Of a DNA stretch of 64,000 nt, positions 24,865 to 32,930 are shown piece after piece (position 1 is the stretch's first letter; each line of letters begins with the position of its first letter). This DNA comes from Marinoscillum sp049115815 (GTDB taxonomy: Bacteria > Bacteroidota > Bacteroidia > Cytophagales > Cyclobacteriaceae). The stretch covers positions 186,001 through 250,000 of the forward strand of contig JAGDZO010000004.1 of assembly GCA_049115815.1 (NCBI GenBank), read 5' to 3'. The notes beneath the pieces are model-generated. The model had not been told where the DNA came from, ran no database searches, and saw nothing but the letters and a program-made list of their open reading frames with translations. A program made the position numbers and the translations under genes.

Positions 24865-25560
24865 TTAATTGAGATGCACAATTTTGAACCCTTCTCCATG
24901 CACTGTGAGCAATTGTAGAGACTCAATACTTTTCAGGTGTTTTCTGAGTTTTGCAATATATACGTCCATACTGCGCGCATTGAAATATGAGTCGTCTTTC
25001 CAGATTTTTTTCAAAGCGATGGTTCTCGTCACGGTTTGATTAAGATTTTCGAGCAACAATTTGAGCAATTCATTTTCTTTAGTGGTCAGCTTGATTTCAC
25101 CATCCGGTACTATCAATGTATTGTTAGCATGCTGATACCTCATATTGCCTATGACAAGTTCTTCGGGCAATTCTCTCTCAGAGACACTTTTGTGAGTTCT
25201 GTTCAGCACCGCCTTGATTCGCATAAGCAATACCTCCATGCTAAATGGCTTGGTGATATAATCATCAGCTCCGATCTTAAATCCTTGCACTACATCTTCC
25301 TTCATAGACTTGGCCGTCAAAAAAATGATAGGAATATCTGGTTCAATTTCTTTGATTTCTTGTGCGAGTTGAAAGCCATCTTTCTTGGGCATCATCAAAT
25401 CCAAAATGCACAAATCAAACTTGTCAGGCTTAAAGGTCTTGGCGCCTTCTTCCCCATCTCGACATAGGATGGTCTTAAATCCTTTTAACGTCAGGTATTC
25501 ATTGAGTATTTCGCCCAGATTGTTGTCATCTTCGGCTAGTAATATTCTATATGGTTCCAT
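24865..25560 (-). CDS. OmpR/PhoB-type response regulator (module 1)
   Basis: The 231-residue regulator starts at 25560 (MEPYRILLAEDDNNLGEI). Its receiver domain has acidic residues EDD, the phospho-acceptor Asp in LCILDLMMPKKDG and the conserved Lys in GADDYITKPFSMEVL. The C-terminal winged helix (LTTKENELLKLLLENLNQTV, then SMDVYIAKLRKHL) binds direct-repeat DNA as a dimer. The start lies inside the 3' end of the kinase gene (14-bp overlap), so the pair is coupled. Phased TTAACA repeats in front of the divergent gene at 27226 are its likely targets, by inference. Confidence 0.95.
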   Translation of the reverse strand: MEPYRILLAEDDNNLGEILNEYLTLKGFKTILCRDGEEGAKTFKPDKFDLCILDLMMPKKDGFQLAQEIKEIEPDIPIIFLTAKSMKEDVVQGFKIGADDYITKPFSMEVLLMRIKAVLNRTHKSVSERELPEELVIGNMRYQHANNTLIVPDGEIKLTTKENELLKLLLENLNQTVTRTIALKKIWKDDSYFNARSMDVYIAKLRKHLKSIESLQLLTVHGEGFKIVHLN

Positions 25561-27100
25561 GATGATTCGGTAATGTAATGGTAAACTTACTGCCTTTGCC
25601 AAGCTCACTTTCTACTGTGATCTCTCCTTCGTGGAGTTCGACCATGTTTTTGACATAGGCAAGCCCCAAGCCAAATCCTTTGACGTTGTGGATATTGCCT
25701 GTAGGGACTCGATAAAACTTTTGAAAAATATGGTGAATAGCTTCTTTGGACATTCCTATTCCTCTATCCTGTATCGCTACGAGTACACTAGAAGCCCTAT
25801 TGAAAATGCGAATATTAATATCAGGGGCATTTTCTGAATATTTGTTGGCGTTATCCAGCAGATTGACTAGTATGTTGATCAAATGGGTGCGATCACCGAA
25901 TACCACAATGTTGGTGGCATTATCAATCAACCTAATAACTCCATTTTTTGATTCTACCTGTAGAGATGTCTTCTCAATAGCAAGCGTCACCAGTTCACGA
26001 AGGTCAAGAATTTCGCTTTTGAGTTCAATGTCATTTCGGTCAAAAGCTGCCATTTGAAGTACGCGTTCTACTTGTTCGCCAAGCCTGGTGTTTTCAGCAT
26101 TGATCATCCCCAAGTAACGATCTCTCATACCGTCCATCTGAGCGATTTCCTTATCTGTGAGTGCCTCACAAGCCAAAGAAATAGTAGCTATTGGGGTTTT
26201 CAGCTCATGGGTCATGTTGTTGATAAAGTCGTTCTTCATTTCAGAAAGATTTTTCTGCTTGATAATAGTTTTGATGGAATAACCGAAAGAGATCAGAATA
26301 ACGAGAATCAGCAGGCCAGAACTCGCCATAGTTAGCCAGATTTTACGCAATAGGAATTGCTGCTTAGCTGGAAAATTCACCATCAACCAGTTTTGCTCTC
26401 CTGTGAGGTCGTTTGGGAATAAGCTCGTTCGTAATTCACTCTGGGCAAGGGTCTCCTGCTTCTCGCGATCGTTGACTAACAAAAAGCGACTTCTCAGAGG
26501 AGAAAACACGGCATAATCAAATTCGATATCTATCCCCTTTTCAAGAAATTCTATTTTCAGCAAAGAGTCCAATTGATTGGGGTTGAATCGTGCAAGTACA
26601 GACCTATCAGGGTAGAACATATTCTCTAACACCTTAAAAACCATTTCAGACTTCTTGGAGGCCTTAGCTATTTGATCTTGGACATCCTCAGGCTTCCATT
26701 TCGCTCTGCCTTCCGCTTGGTTTTGCTGATCGTTTTCAGGAGATTGAAAGAAGCCTTGTGAAGAAGCCTGGTAGTCGATGATAATGTCAAAACCCATCCC
26801 ATGGCTCTTGATAGTGTCTTGTATGGTCACTGTTTGACTTCCTTTGGTTCGCGATTGATATTGGAAGTTTTGCGAACCGCCAAAGGCTTGGGCAAAAGCC
26901 ATAGACTGATTTAGAGCGAAAAGGGCTTCCTGTTTCTCTAGTTTTTCAGATACTGCGTGCAAAGCTTCGATAGCGTCCTTCTTGAAACGCTCTTCATTGG
27001 CGCGTATGACCGTATCTATCCAGTACCACTGGAAGCCCACAAGGCCCAGAAGCGCAAAGCTCATCAAGCTGATGATCCATCGAATAGTCGAACGATTCAT
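25547..27100 (-). CDS. Sensor histidine kinase (module 1)
   Basis: The 517-residue kinase has an N-terminal membrane helix (ISLMSFALLGLVGFQWYW) and a large periplasmic sensor of ~240 residues, rich in Gln and Asn around 75-140. A second helix is near 270 (LILVILISFGYSIKTII). Then follow the HisKA H-box NNMTHELKTPIATIS with the phospho-accepting His, and an ATPase domain with LVNLLDNANKYS, DRGIGMSKEAI and GFGLGLAYVKNM. The signal is unknown. A TAGATTTG -7 element lies 4 nt upstream of the ATG, so the mRNA may be leaderless. Confidence 0.95.
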   Translation of the reverse strand: MNRSTIRWIISLMSFALLGLVGFQWYWIDTVIRANEERFKKDAIEALHAVSEKLEKQEALFALNQSMAFAQAFGGSQNFQYQSRTKGSQTVTIQDTIKSHGMGFDIIIDYQASSQGFFQSPENDQQNQAEGRAKWKPEDVQDQIAKASKKSEMVFKVLENMFYPDRSVLARFNPNQLDSLLKIEFLEKGIDIEFDYAVFSPLRSRFLLVNDREKQETLAQSELRTSLFPNDLTGEQNWLMVNFPAKQQFLLRKIWLTMASSGLLILVILISFGYSIKTIIKQKNLSEMKNDFINNMTHELKTPIATISLACEALTDKEIAQMDGMRDRYLGMINAENTRLGEQVERVLQMAAFDRNDIELKSEILDLRELVTLAIEKTSLQVESKNGVIRLIDNATNIVVFGDRTHLINILVNLLDNANKYSENAPDINIRIFNRASSVLVAIQDRGIGMSKEAIHHIFQKFYRVPTGNIHNVKGFGLGLAYVKNMVELHEGEITVESELGKGSKFTITLPNHHGTI

Positions 27101-27104
27101 GCTT

Positions 27105-27112
27105 CAAATCTA
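27105..27112 (-). promoter_or_regulatory. -7 element of module-1 kinase promoter
   Basis: The minus strand reads TAGATTTG, an exact TAnnTTTG match, ending 4 nt before the kinase ATG at 27100. The spacing is identical to that at gpmI and predicts transcription starting at the start codon. Confidence 0.55.
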
Positions 27113-27139
27113 CGCCAAAAGTGGCCTCAGCGTTTAGTA

Positions 27140-27205
27140 TTAACCTTTTTTAACAGGGTTTAACTGACGTTTAACAGTGGCGTGTTAGTCTTCAACGTAT
27201 CATTG
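27140..27205 (+). promoter_or_regulatory. Phased TTAACA operator and promoter of the T9SS-protein gene
   Basis: Four hexamers lie on one face of the helix: TTAACC at 27140, TTAACA at 27150, TTAACT at 27160 and TTAACA at 27171 (steps of 10, 10 and 11 bp). The last is followed after exactly 21 nt by TATCATTG (27198-27205), a 7/8 match to the -7 consensus, so it sits where the -33 element would be. Direct repeats of this spacing are typical sites for tandem OmpR/PhoB-type dimers that activate transcription. The ATG of the target is 50 nt beyond the last repeat. Confidence 0.75.
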
Positions 27206-27225
27206 TTCAGATCAAAAAACATACT

Positions 27226-28110
27226 ATGAAAACGACAATTACTAAATGTGCCTTGTGTCTATCGATATTATTCATGTGGGCAATGACCGTGCAGGCGCAG
27301 GAAAACTCGCAAAAAGTGAAGGTGGAAATCTCCAAGGAAATAGATGGAGAAATGAAAACCTTCAAAGGAGAATATGATTCGGAGGAGGCTATGAAGGCCG
27401 ACAAAGATCTTCGAGAATTTATGGGTGATGATGCTACATTTTGGACATCTAAAAGTGGAAGTGGCAGTTCATTTTTTAAATTCTTCGGTGATGATGGGAA
27501 TTACTCATTTGACTTTGATAGTGAAGAGTTCTCTAATCATTTCAAGCATTTAGGAGACTCGATGAATCGCTTTGATTTTAGCCAACTAGAGGATCTGGAT
27601 GAAGAACTGAAAGAGCATCTCGACAAACTCCAATCAGGTAATGGTTTTGCATTTTCTTTTGGGGGAGATGACCAGACATTTGAATGGCATTCACTAGAAG
27701 GATTGGGTGAGGAGATCGCTGAGAAAATGGAGCAGATCTTTGAAGAAGGAGGAGAAAACAAATTTGAAACTATCATCATCAAGAAAATCCAAATCAGTGA
27801 GGATGCTTCGGAGTTTGGGAAAAAGGCTGTTGTGAAACCAAGCCATGAGCTCATCCTAGATGATCTCTCTTATTATCCAAATCCAGCCACCAATGGTAGA
27901 TTTCGTTTGAAATTCACGCCAGTGAAGGATGAAGAACTTAGTATCAAAATTTACAATATCGAAGGCCAAGAGGTGTTCAACAGATATTTCAATCGATTTA
28001 GTGGTCTCTATTCAGAAAAAATTGATCTTACGCAGCAAGAGGAGGGAATTTATCTACTTGAGATTGAAAATGGAGACAAGAGACTAACCCGAAAAATTGT
28101 CATCGATTAG
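27226..28110 (+). CDS. Exported protein with T9SS type A sorting domain
   Basis: The 294-residue protein has a signal peptide ending near VQAQ (residue 24). A very acidic middle region is rich in Asp, Glu, Phe and Gly (FFGDDGNYSFDFDSEEFS). The C-terminal ~75-residue sorting domain opens with LSYYPNPATNGRFRLKF, contains IKIYNIEGQEVF and ends with GIYLLEIENGDKRLTRKIV. Such a domain directs secretion or surface attachment through the type IX system. No enzyme motif is visible. It is the divergent neighbour and likely target of the module-1 kinase and regulator. Its 3' end overlaps the convergent module-2 regulator gene by 27 bp. Confidence 0.88.
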   Translation: MKTTITKCALCLSILFMWAMTVQAQENSQKVKVEISKEIDGEMKTFKGEYDSEEAMKADKDLREFMGDDATFWTSKSGSGSSFFKFFGDDGNYSFDFDSEEFSNHFKHLGDSMNRFDFSQLEDLDEELKEHLDKLQSGNGFAFSFGGDDQTFEWHSLEGLGEEIAEKMEQIFEEGGENKFETIIIKKIQISEDASEFGKKAVVKPSHELILDDLSYYPNPATNGRFRLKFTPVKDEELSIKIYNIEGQEVFNRYFNRFSGLYSEKIDLTQQEEGIYLLEIENGDKRLTRKIVID

Positions 28111-28782
28111 CGTAAAGCCTACTCCATGATGATTTTTGATATGGAGTGATGGGTCTTCTTTTAAGTACTTGCGGAGCCTTGATATGAACACATCAAGGCT
28201 TCTGCCTTTGAAGTAGTCATTTTCTCCCCAGATGGTGATGAGAATATCTTCTCGTTTTACCAATTGATTCTTGTGCCTAAAGAGCATGAAAAGCAGGTCT
28301 GCCTCCATCTGAGTCATTTGGGTAGTGCCGGATTGGCCACTTATTAGCAGATTTTGCTTGTCCAGTTTTAGACTACCGAGAGCAATTTGCTTGACAGTTG
28401 ATTCGTCTTTCTGGATAGAGCGCCGTATAAAAACTTGAATTCTATGCGTAAGCTCTGCCATGGAAAATGGCTTACTGATATAGTCATCCCCACCGATCTC
28501 AAAACCCTTAAGTCGATCTTCTTCCATGGATCGTGCGGTAAGAAAAAGGATGGGCACATTCTCATTTCTCTTTCTGATTTCGGTAGCCAGACTAAATCCA
28601 TCCATTTTAGGCATCATCACGTCCAACACACAGATATCCATGGGATGCCTTTCGAACTCTGCCAACCCTTCCACCCCATTGGAAGCACAGATAACTTCAT
28701 ATCCTGCTTGCAGGAGATGATCCTCAATCACAAAAGATAAGTTGGGATCATCCTCAGCTAATAAAATTCTAGGTTTATCCAT
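28084..28782 (-). CDS. OmpR/PhoB-type response regulator (module 2)
   Basis: This 232-residue regulator parallels the module-1 protein: receiver with AEDDPNLS, phospho-acceptor Asp in ICVLDVMMPKMDG and Lys in GGDDYISKPFSMAEL. The winged helix contains LTQMEADLLFMLF-like sequence and SLDVFISRLRKYLKEDP. The ATG overlaps the end of its kinase gene by 8 bp. The module-1 regulator has the same architecture, so the two modules probably arose by duplication; the spacing and sequence of target sites at both divergent promoters support related DNA specificity. Confidence 0.95.
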   Translation of the reverse strand: MDKPRILLAEDDPNLSFVIEDHLLQAGYEVICASNGVEGLAEFERHPMDICVLDVMMPKMDGFSLATEIRKRNENVPILFLTARSMEEDRLKGFEIGGDDYISKPFSMAELTHRIQVFIRRSIQKDESTVKQIALGSLKLDKQNLLISGQSGTTQMTQMEADLLFMLFRHKNQLVKREDILITIWGENDYFKGRSLDVFISRLRKYLKEDPSLHIKNHHGVGFTLIDDNFSG

Positions 28783-30022
28783 TAGTCTTTGGGATCGTGA
28801 TTAAAAATGAAGTTTCGTCATTCTGAGAGTCTACGGTTACTTTTCCGTTCATCTTCCGAACAGCCTGCTTGACAAAGTATAACCCTAGTCCAAATCCCTT
28901 AACATCATGCAGGTCTCCGTCCGTTACCCGATAAAACTTGTTGAAAATTTTCTTTTGGTCCCTTTTGGATATAGTTCTTCCGTCGTTTTTTATCTCCACA
29001 TAGCAGTACTTCTTGTCTTCCCAAGCTTTCAATGAAACCTGATTTTCGCTGTACTTGAAGGCATTGTCCAATAGGTTGAAAAATAGCGTTTCTAATATTC
29101 TCGGTTCGCCTAGCACTTGGCTAGATGCAGACAAACCCTCTAGAGAAGCTTCAAAACCCTTGTTTGCTAAGGATTGGAAATGATCTGTTTGATCAATTAA
29201 TGCTTTGAGTAGTACAATCTTTTCTTTCTTGTCCTGCTGTCTGTCCAAAACGGAAGTTTCCAGTAACTGATGCACATGTAATTCCATTCGCGATAGCTCC
29301 TGTTTCACTATGTCTGTATACCTTCTTTGCCTATCACTTTGGGCTTCTTGACTGAGCACATCGGCTGAAACCTGAAGTGTAGCCAGAGGCGTTTTGAACT
29401 CATGTGTCATGTTGTTGATGAAATCTCTCTGGATTTCGCTGAGCCGTTTTTGCCTGAGAATGATAAACAATGCATAGCTGAAGAAGATCAGGATCAATAA
29501 AGTAAGCCCCGAAGTAAGCTGCCAAAGGGCAAGATTACTTACTAGTCCAGCAGTTTTACCCGGAAAATAGATGCCGAAATAATACTCATCATTGACCAGC
29601 TTGGGCAATTGACCAGTCGGAACAATTTCTGATTCTAAATCTCTCAGAGAGACAAAATCTCCATAAACCATCCTGTCTGTCTGGCAATCATAGACGCCAT
29701 ATTCATAGTCCTCGTCGATGTTTCGCTTTTGCAATTCTGCTCTGAGCAGGTAGTCGAGCGATTTGAGATCTATCTTATAGTTGGTTCTGGCTATGAAATA
29801 ATTACGCGAAAGCTGATCAATAGGGTCATTTGAAGGGATATCGTTTCCATTGATTTGACAAAGCGACTCTACCACGTTGCGCATAGCCATCTGTACAGAG
29901 TGATTGAATTGCTCCTCTTCTCTATCTATGGCTTGGGTGACCCAATAGACTTGCACAACCAAGATGGCCACCATAGAAAGAGTGCCCAATACCACTAAAA
30001 ATCTAATGGGAGTGTTTTTCAT
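28775..30022 (-). CDS. Sensor histidine kinase (module 2)
   Basis: The 415-residue kinase has two membrane helices (near 8-28 and 175-193, LTLLILIFFSYALFIIL) enclosing a ~145-residue periplasmic sensor with Cys in CQINGND and YDCQTD. The H-box is NNMTHEFKTPLATLQ, and ATPase motifs include LFFNLLDNAFKYSEN and VKGFGLGLYFVKQAV. It is shorter than the module-1 kinase because of a smaller sensor domain. It is transcribed away from the DUF1573 gene, which carries the phased operator. Confidence 0.95.
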   Translation of the reverse strand: MKNTPIRFLVVLGTLSMVAILVVQVYWVTQAIDREEEQFNHSVQMAMRNVVESLCQINGNDIPSNDPIDQLSRNYFIARTNYKIDLKSLDYLLRAELQKRNIDEDYEYGVYDCQTDRMVYGDFVSLRDLESEIVPTGQLPKLVNDEYYFGIYFPGKTAGLVSNLALWQLTSGLTLLILIFFSYALFIILRQKRLSEIQRDFINNMTHEFKTPLATLQVSADVLSQEAQSDRQRRYTDIVKQELSRMELHVHQLLETSVLDRQQDKKEKIVLLKALIDQTDHFQSLANKGFEASLEGLSASSQVLGEPRILETLFFNLLDNAFKYSENQVSLKAWEDKKYCYVEIKNDGRTISKRDQKKIFNKFYRVTDGDLHDVKGFGLGLYFVKQAVRKMNGKVTVDSQNDETSFLITIPKTNG

Positions 30023-30062
30023 CGCTCGTAAAATAAGCCGTTCTGCTACGATTTAGAAATCC

Positions 30063-30129
30063 TTAACATCTCATTAACAAGTATTGGCTATTCGTTAACA
30101 AAATGTCGGGCAAGCTTCAGGCACTTTTG
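30063..30129 (+). promoter_or_regulatory. Phased TTAACA operator and promoter of the DUF1573 gene
   Basis: TTAACA occurs at 30063, 30074 and 30095 (steps of 11 and 21 bp, one and two helical turns). A degenerate TTGGCT fills the missing phase at 30084, and TTAGAA at 30053 is a possible fifth. After the last TTAACA exactly 21 nt separate it from CACTTTTG (30122-30129), a 7/8 match to the -7 consensus. This is the same geometry as upstream of the T9SS-protein gene. Confidence 0.75.
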
Positions 30130-30152
30130 AAATTCACAAAACAAAAACTATT

Positions 30153-30521
30153 ATGAGAAAAGTAACGATGATTTTATGTTTAGGAATTGCGGTAGCTGCA
30201 GCAGCTGCCTCTATGGGTCCGATTAATTGGAGCTCTACCAATGTGGTGCTAGGAGAAGTAAAATCTGGTGAATCGAAAGCACTTGACTTTGAGTTTACCA
30301 ACGAATCTGAGGAGGCTATCACCATACTAGAAGCCAAAGGTTCATGCGGATGTACCAATGTCAATTATCCCAAAACTGAAATAGCGCCAGGCGAGACGGC
30401 TTCTATCTCCGCTTCTTTTTCGTCCAAGAAGGCAGGAGTGTTTAAGAAGAATATCAAAATCAAGACAACTGCATCTGAGGAATATACCTATTTGTACTTC
30501 AGCGGCGAGGTGGTAGAGTAG
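30153..30521 (+). CDS. DUF1573 exported protein
   Basis: The 122-residue protein has a signal peptide rich in Ala (CLGIAVAAAAASMGP). The rest is one immunoglobulin-like DUF1573 domain: LGEVKSGESKALDFEFTNES, the hallmark AKGSCGCTNVNYPKTEIAPG with paired cysteines, and GVFKKNIKIKT. The family is abundant in Bacteroidota and probably periplasmic or surface-exposed; the function is not established. Promoter architecture suggests control by one of the adjacent two-component systems. Confidence 0.88.
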   Translation: MRKVTMILCLGIAVAAAAASMGPINWSSTNVVLGEVKSGESKALDFEFTNESEEAITILEAKGSCGCTNVNYPKTEIAPGETASISASFSSKKAGVFKKNIKIKTTASEEYTYLYFSGEVVE

Positions 30522-30550
30522 CGTTAGAATACTTTATTGGAAGAATAATA

Positions 30551-30577
30551 AATGCTCATCTCGGTGAGCATTTTTTT
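30551..30577 (+). terminator. Intrinsic terminator after DUF1573 gene
   Basis: AATGCTCA (30551-30558) pairs with TGAGCATT (30565-30572), and a run of seven T residues begins within the second arm. The T-run also falls in the -33 region of the tRNA-Val promoter. Confidence 0.85.
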
Positions 30578-30593
30578 ATCTGCTTCCTTCTTC

Positions 30594-30601
30594 TATTTTT
30601 G
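30594..30601 (+). promoter_or_regulatory. -7 element of tRNA-Val promoter
   Basis: TATTTTTG matches TAnnTTTG exactly and ends 12 nt before the mature tRNA, nearly the same spacing as at tRNA-His. No TTTG -33 is seen; the T-tract of the preceding terminator occupies that position. Confidence 0.65.
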
Positions 30602-30613
30602 CAGTCATCTTAA

Positions 30614-30688
30614 GGGATATTAGCTCAGTTGGTTTAGAGCGCTGCCTTGACAGGGCAGAGGTCACTGGTTCGAATCCAGTATGTCCCA
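30614..30688 (+). tRNA. tRNA-Val (anticodon GAC)
   Basis: The acceptor stem GGGATAT pairs with ATGTCCC (one G-T pair). The D-arm is TAGCTCAGTTGGTTTAGAGC-like, the anticodon arm CTGCC-TTGACAG-GGCAG has anticodon GAC, and the T-arm is CTGG-TTCGAAT-CCAG. Discriminator A is at 30688 and CCA is not encoded. All stems pair well. Confidence 0.96.
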
Positions 30689-30694
30689 CTTCAC

Positions 30695-30720
30695 AAAACC
30701 ACCTTTTCGGTGGTTTTTTT
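30695..30720 (+). terminator. Intrinsic terminator of tRNA-Val
   Basis: AAAACCACC (30695-30703) pairs with GGTGGTTTT (30709-30717) around a TTTTC loop, followed by further T residues, 6 nt after the tRNA. Confidence 0.85.
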
Positions 30721-30873
30721 GTGTCTTATTTCTGGAAGAAAATTTGTTGGTGACAAGCCATAGGGCTGTTAGCCACAGACTCTTCCAATAACATTCCCTG
30801 TGTACCACAGGTCAAAGAAAAGATGATATTCTAGTAATTTTCTTGATCTCAATTACTTATCAGAACCACCTAA

Positions 30874-31374
30874 CTATGCATAATTAAAAGCCTTCCTATC
30901 CACTTCACCATCAGCCAGCATGGCTAGTAAGCGATCTGTTTTCTTTTCGAGTTCTACGATCTGATGTAGCTTCTGAGCATCGTTGTACAAGTGCATGATG
31001 TTGGCATAAGTTGCCACGGCACCATAGGAGGCTATTTTGAAATGAATAATGTGCTGAAGGCTAATAATAATGGCAGCATCTCTTACCTCTCCAGTTCGGC
31101 ATCTTTTCAGGATTGCGAGAGAATTTTCTTCCATAAGCCTAATACTCTCGTTCTTTTCTCCTCTTTTTTGGACGAACAGATCGTTGAATATCTGACGTAG
31201 TACCCATTGATTATCATCAGTGGTTTTTTGGTATTTTTCAACCAACTTAATAAGCTGATAATTGGTTGCCTCCAGTCTCATTTTGTTTAAAAACTCGACA
31301 AGTTGCAATTCTGCATCGAACAATTCGCGGAGCTGCTCCACCATGAGGTCGCTTAGATCCAGTATAGGTTTCAT
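30874..31374 (-). CDS. YciE/YciF-type ferritin-like protein (DUF892)
   Basis: The 166-residue, all-helical protein fits DUF892. The first helix is LSDLMVEQLRELFDAELQLV, followed by helices with acidic and histidine positions such as IIISLQHIIHFKIASYGAV and ANIMHLYNDAQKLHQIVELE. The family has a ferritin-like four-helix bundle and is stress-associated in other bacteria. A metal site is plausible but not proven from this sequence. It stands alone, with 185 bp of unremarkable DNA to tRNA-Val. Confidence 0.75.
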   Translation of the reverse strand: MKPILDLSDLMVEQLRELFDAELQLVEFLNKMRLEATNYQLIKLVEKYQKTTDDNQWVLRQIFNDLFVQKRGEKNESIRLMEENSLAILKRCRTGEVRDAAIIISLQHIIHFKIASYGAVATYANIMHLYNDAQKLHQIVELEKKTDRLLAMLADGEVDRKAFNYA

Positions 31375-31451
31375 ATCTAATTTGAGTTATAGATATGAAG
31401 CTAGAGCTGTTGGGGGATAAAATGAATGATGGATGTTAGCCTAAGGTATGA

Positions 31452-31913
31452 TTATGCCTCAAAATGATAGAGCAAAATCATGGTAGCTGTGTAAGCTGGC
31501 TTTTTCACCCCTTCTATTTCCATTCGCGCACCTACTTCTGCTTTGCAGATTCCTCGGAGGTTAGTGACATTTTCTAAGTGAGCTTTTAGTACCAATCTGC
31601 TACCAACAGGTACCGGCTGATTAAACTTAAGATTATTCAATCCATAGTTGACCATCATTTTCAGATTTTTGGCCACCAATATCTGAGCCCACATATGTGG
31701 GACTAGTGACAAGGTGAGATATCCGTGTGCTATCGGCTGTCCAAAAGGGCCCGCTGCGGCTTTTTCTAGATCTGTGTGAATCCACTGATGATCTAATGTC
31801 GCATCCGCAAACATATTGATTTGTTCTTGACTGATTTCAAGTGGCTCTGATTGTCCCAAATCTTGACCAATGTACTTTTCAAATTCTTCGAAACTCCCTA
31901 TCTCAATTGGCAT
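31452..31913 (-). CDS. MaoC-like dehydratase (R-specific enoyl-CoA hydratase type)
   Basis: The 153-residue hot-dog fold protein shows the hydratase-2 motif with Asp and His of the catalytic dyad in FADATLDHQWIHTDLEKAA, followed by GPFGQPIAHGYLTLSLVPHM. Length and motif match PhaJ-type (R)-enoyl-CoA hydratases, which act on fatty acyl-CoA intermediates. It is a single gene; substrate range is unknown. Confidence 0.9.
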   Translation of the reverse strand: MPIEIGSFEEFEKYIGQDLGQSEPLEISQEQINMFADATLDHQWIHTDLEKAAAGPFGQPIAHGYLTLSLVPHMWAQILVAKNLKMMVNYGLNNLKFNQPVPVGSRLVLKAHLENVTNLRGICKAEVGARMEIEGVKKPAYTATMILLYHFEA

Positions 31914-32096
31914 GGCTAAAAAAATTAAATGGTTGCGTGAAGTTAATAATCTTGTTTCTAGGTAAAAAGCTTCCTTAGAAAACTCCTTCTTTTTTCATCC
32001 GTTTAAGATAATATACAGACCTTAACCCCCGCCTTTATTTTTGGGTTATCATCTGGAACATTGTAGCTTTATTTTGACCATCTAAATCTTAGACCC

Positions 32097-32930
32097 ATGA
32101 ACGCTTCAAATATTCTAGTCCCAATTGATTTTTCTACTTGCTCCAAAAATGCGCTCAAAGTAGCCATAGGATTGGCCAAAAGGTTTGGTGCGAAAATCCA
32201 TATGGTAAATGCTGTACATGCCCACCATCCGCATCCAGATTTTGTGGGAGGGACACTCATAGACTCTATCATGATGGACTATGAGAATCAGGTAAAAGAA
32301 AGTTTTAAAGAACTAGAATCGGAAATCGTCGAACTTCAAGATGTCCCACACGAAGCTGAGCGCTTTCTTGCCTACTTGACCGATGCGATTTACTCGGTGT
32401 GTAAGCAAAAAAAGATAGACCTGATCGTCATGGGTACTCGCTCAGATCATTCGGAAATAGAGCATATGATAGGTACGCGCACGACAGATATACTGGAAAT
32501 GTCCAGTGTACCAGTCATCGTGGTACCTGAAGCCGCAACCAGTTTTGATCTGAAGAAAATTGGATTTGCTTTCGACTTAACCGAAATCAAAAACACCAAA
32601 AAGCTGAAACTCATCAATGAGCTAGCGAAATCTTATGGCTCTGAGATACTGATTTTTAGTATTGTGAGCAATTCTGAGAGCATCACCGCGCTCAAACAGA
32701 AACAATTGAAGACTATTAAAGAAGAATTTGAAGGTGTAGAAGTTTCTGCCAGAACAATAGAGGGAAATGATGTGATCAATGGAATCAATGAATTTGCAGA
32801 AGCTCACGAATTGGACATGATAGTGCTAGTACCACGTCACAGAAGCTTTTTCGGAAAGCTTTTTAAGCCTTCAGTGACCAAAAATATTGCTGTAGACTCC
32901 AAGACTCCATTATTGAGTTTTCATGAGTAA
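32097..32930 (+). CDS. Universal stress protein, tandem UspA domains
   Basis: The 277 residues contain two UspA domains (about 1-145 and 150-277). The first begins NILVPIDFSTCSKNALKVA and contains LIVMGTRSDHSEIEHMIGT with a nucleotide-loop-like pattern. The second is more divergent and ends DMIVLVPRHRSFFGKLFKPS, then VTKNIAVDSKTPLLSF. The start is supported by its fit to the family. The upstream region has TTTG and TAGCTTTA spaced 20 nt as a possible promoter. The stop overlaps the next gene by 8 bp. Confidence 0.92.
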   Translation: MNASNILVPIDFSTCSKNALKVAIGLAKRFGAKIHMVNAVHAHHPHPDFVGGTLIDSIMMDYENQVKESFKELESEIVELQDVPHEAERFLAYLTDAIYSVCKQKKIDLIVMGTRSDHSEIEHMIGTRTTDILEMSSVPVIVVPEAATSFDLKKIGFAFDLTEIKNTKKLKLINELAKSYGSEILIFSIVSNSESITALKQKQLKTIKEEFEGVEVSARTIEGNDVINGINEFAEAHELDMIVLVPRHRSFFGKLFKPSVTKNIAVDSKTPLLSFHE

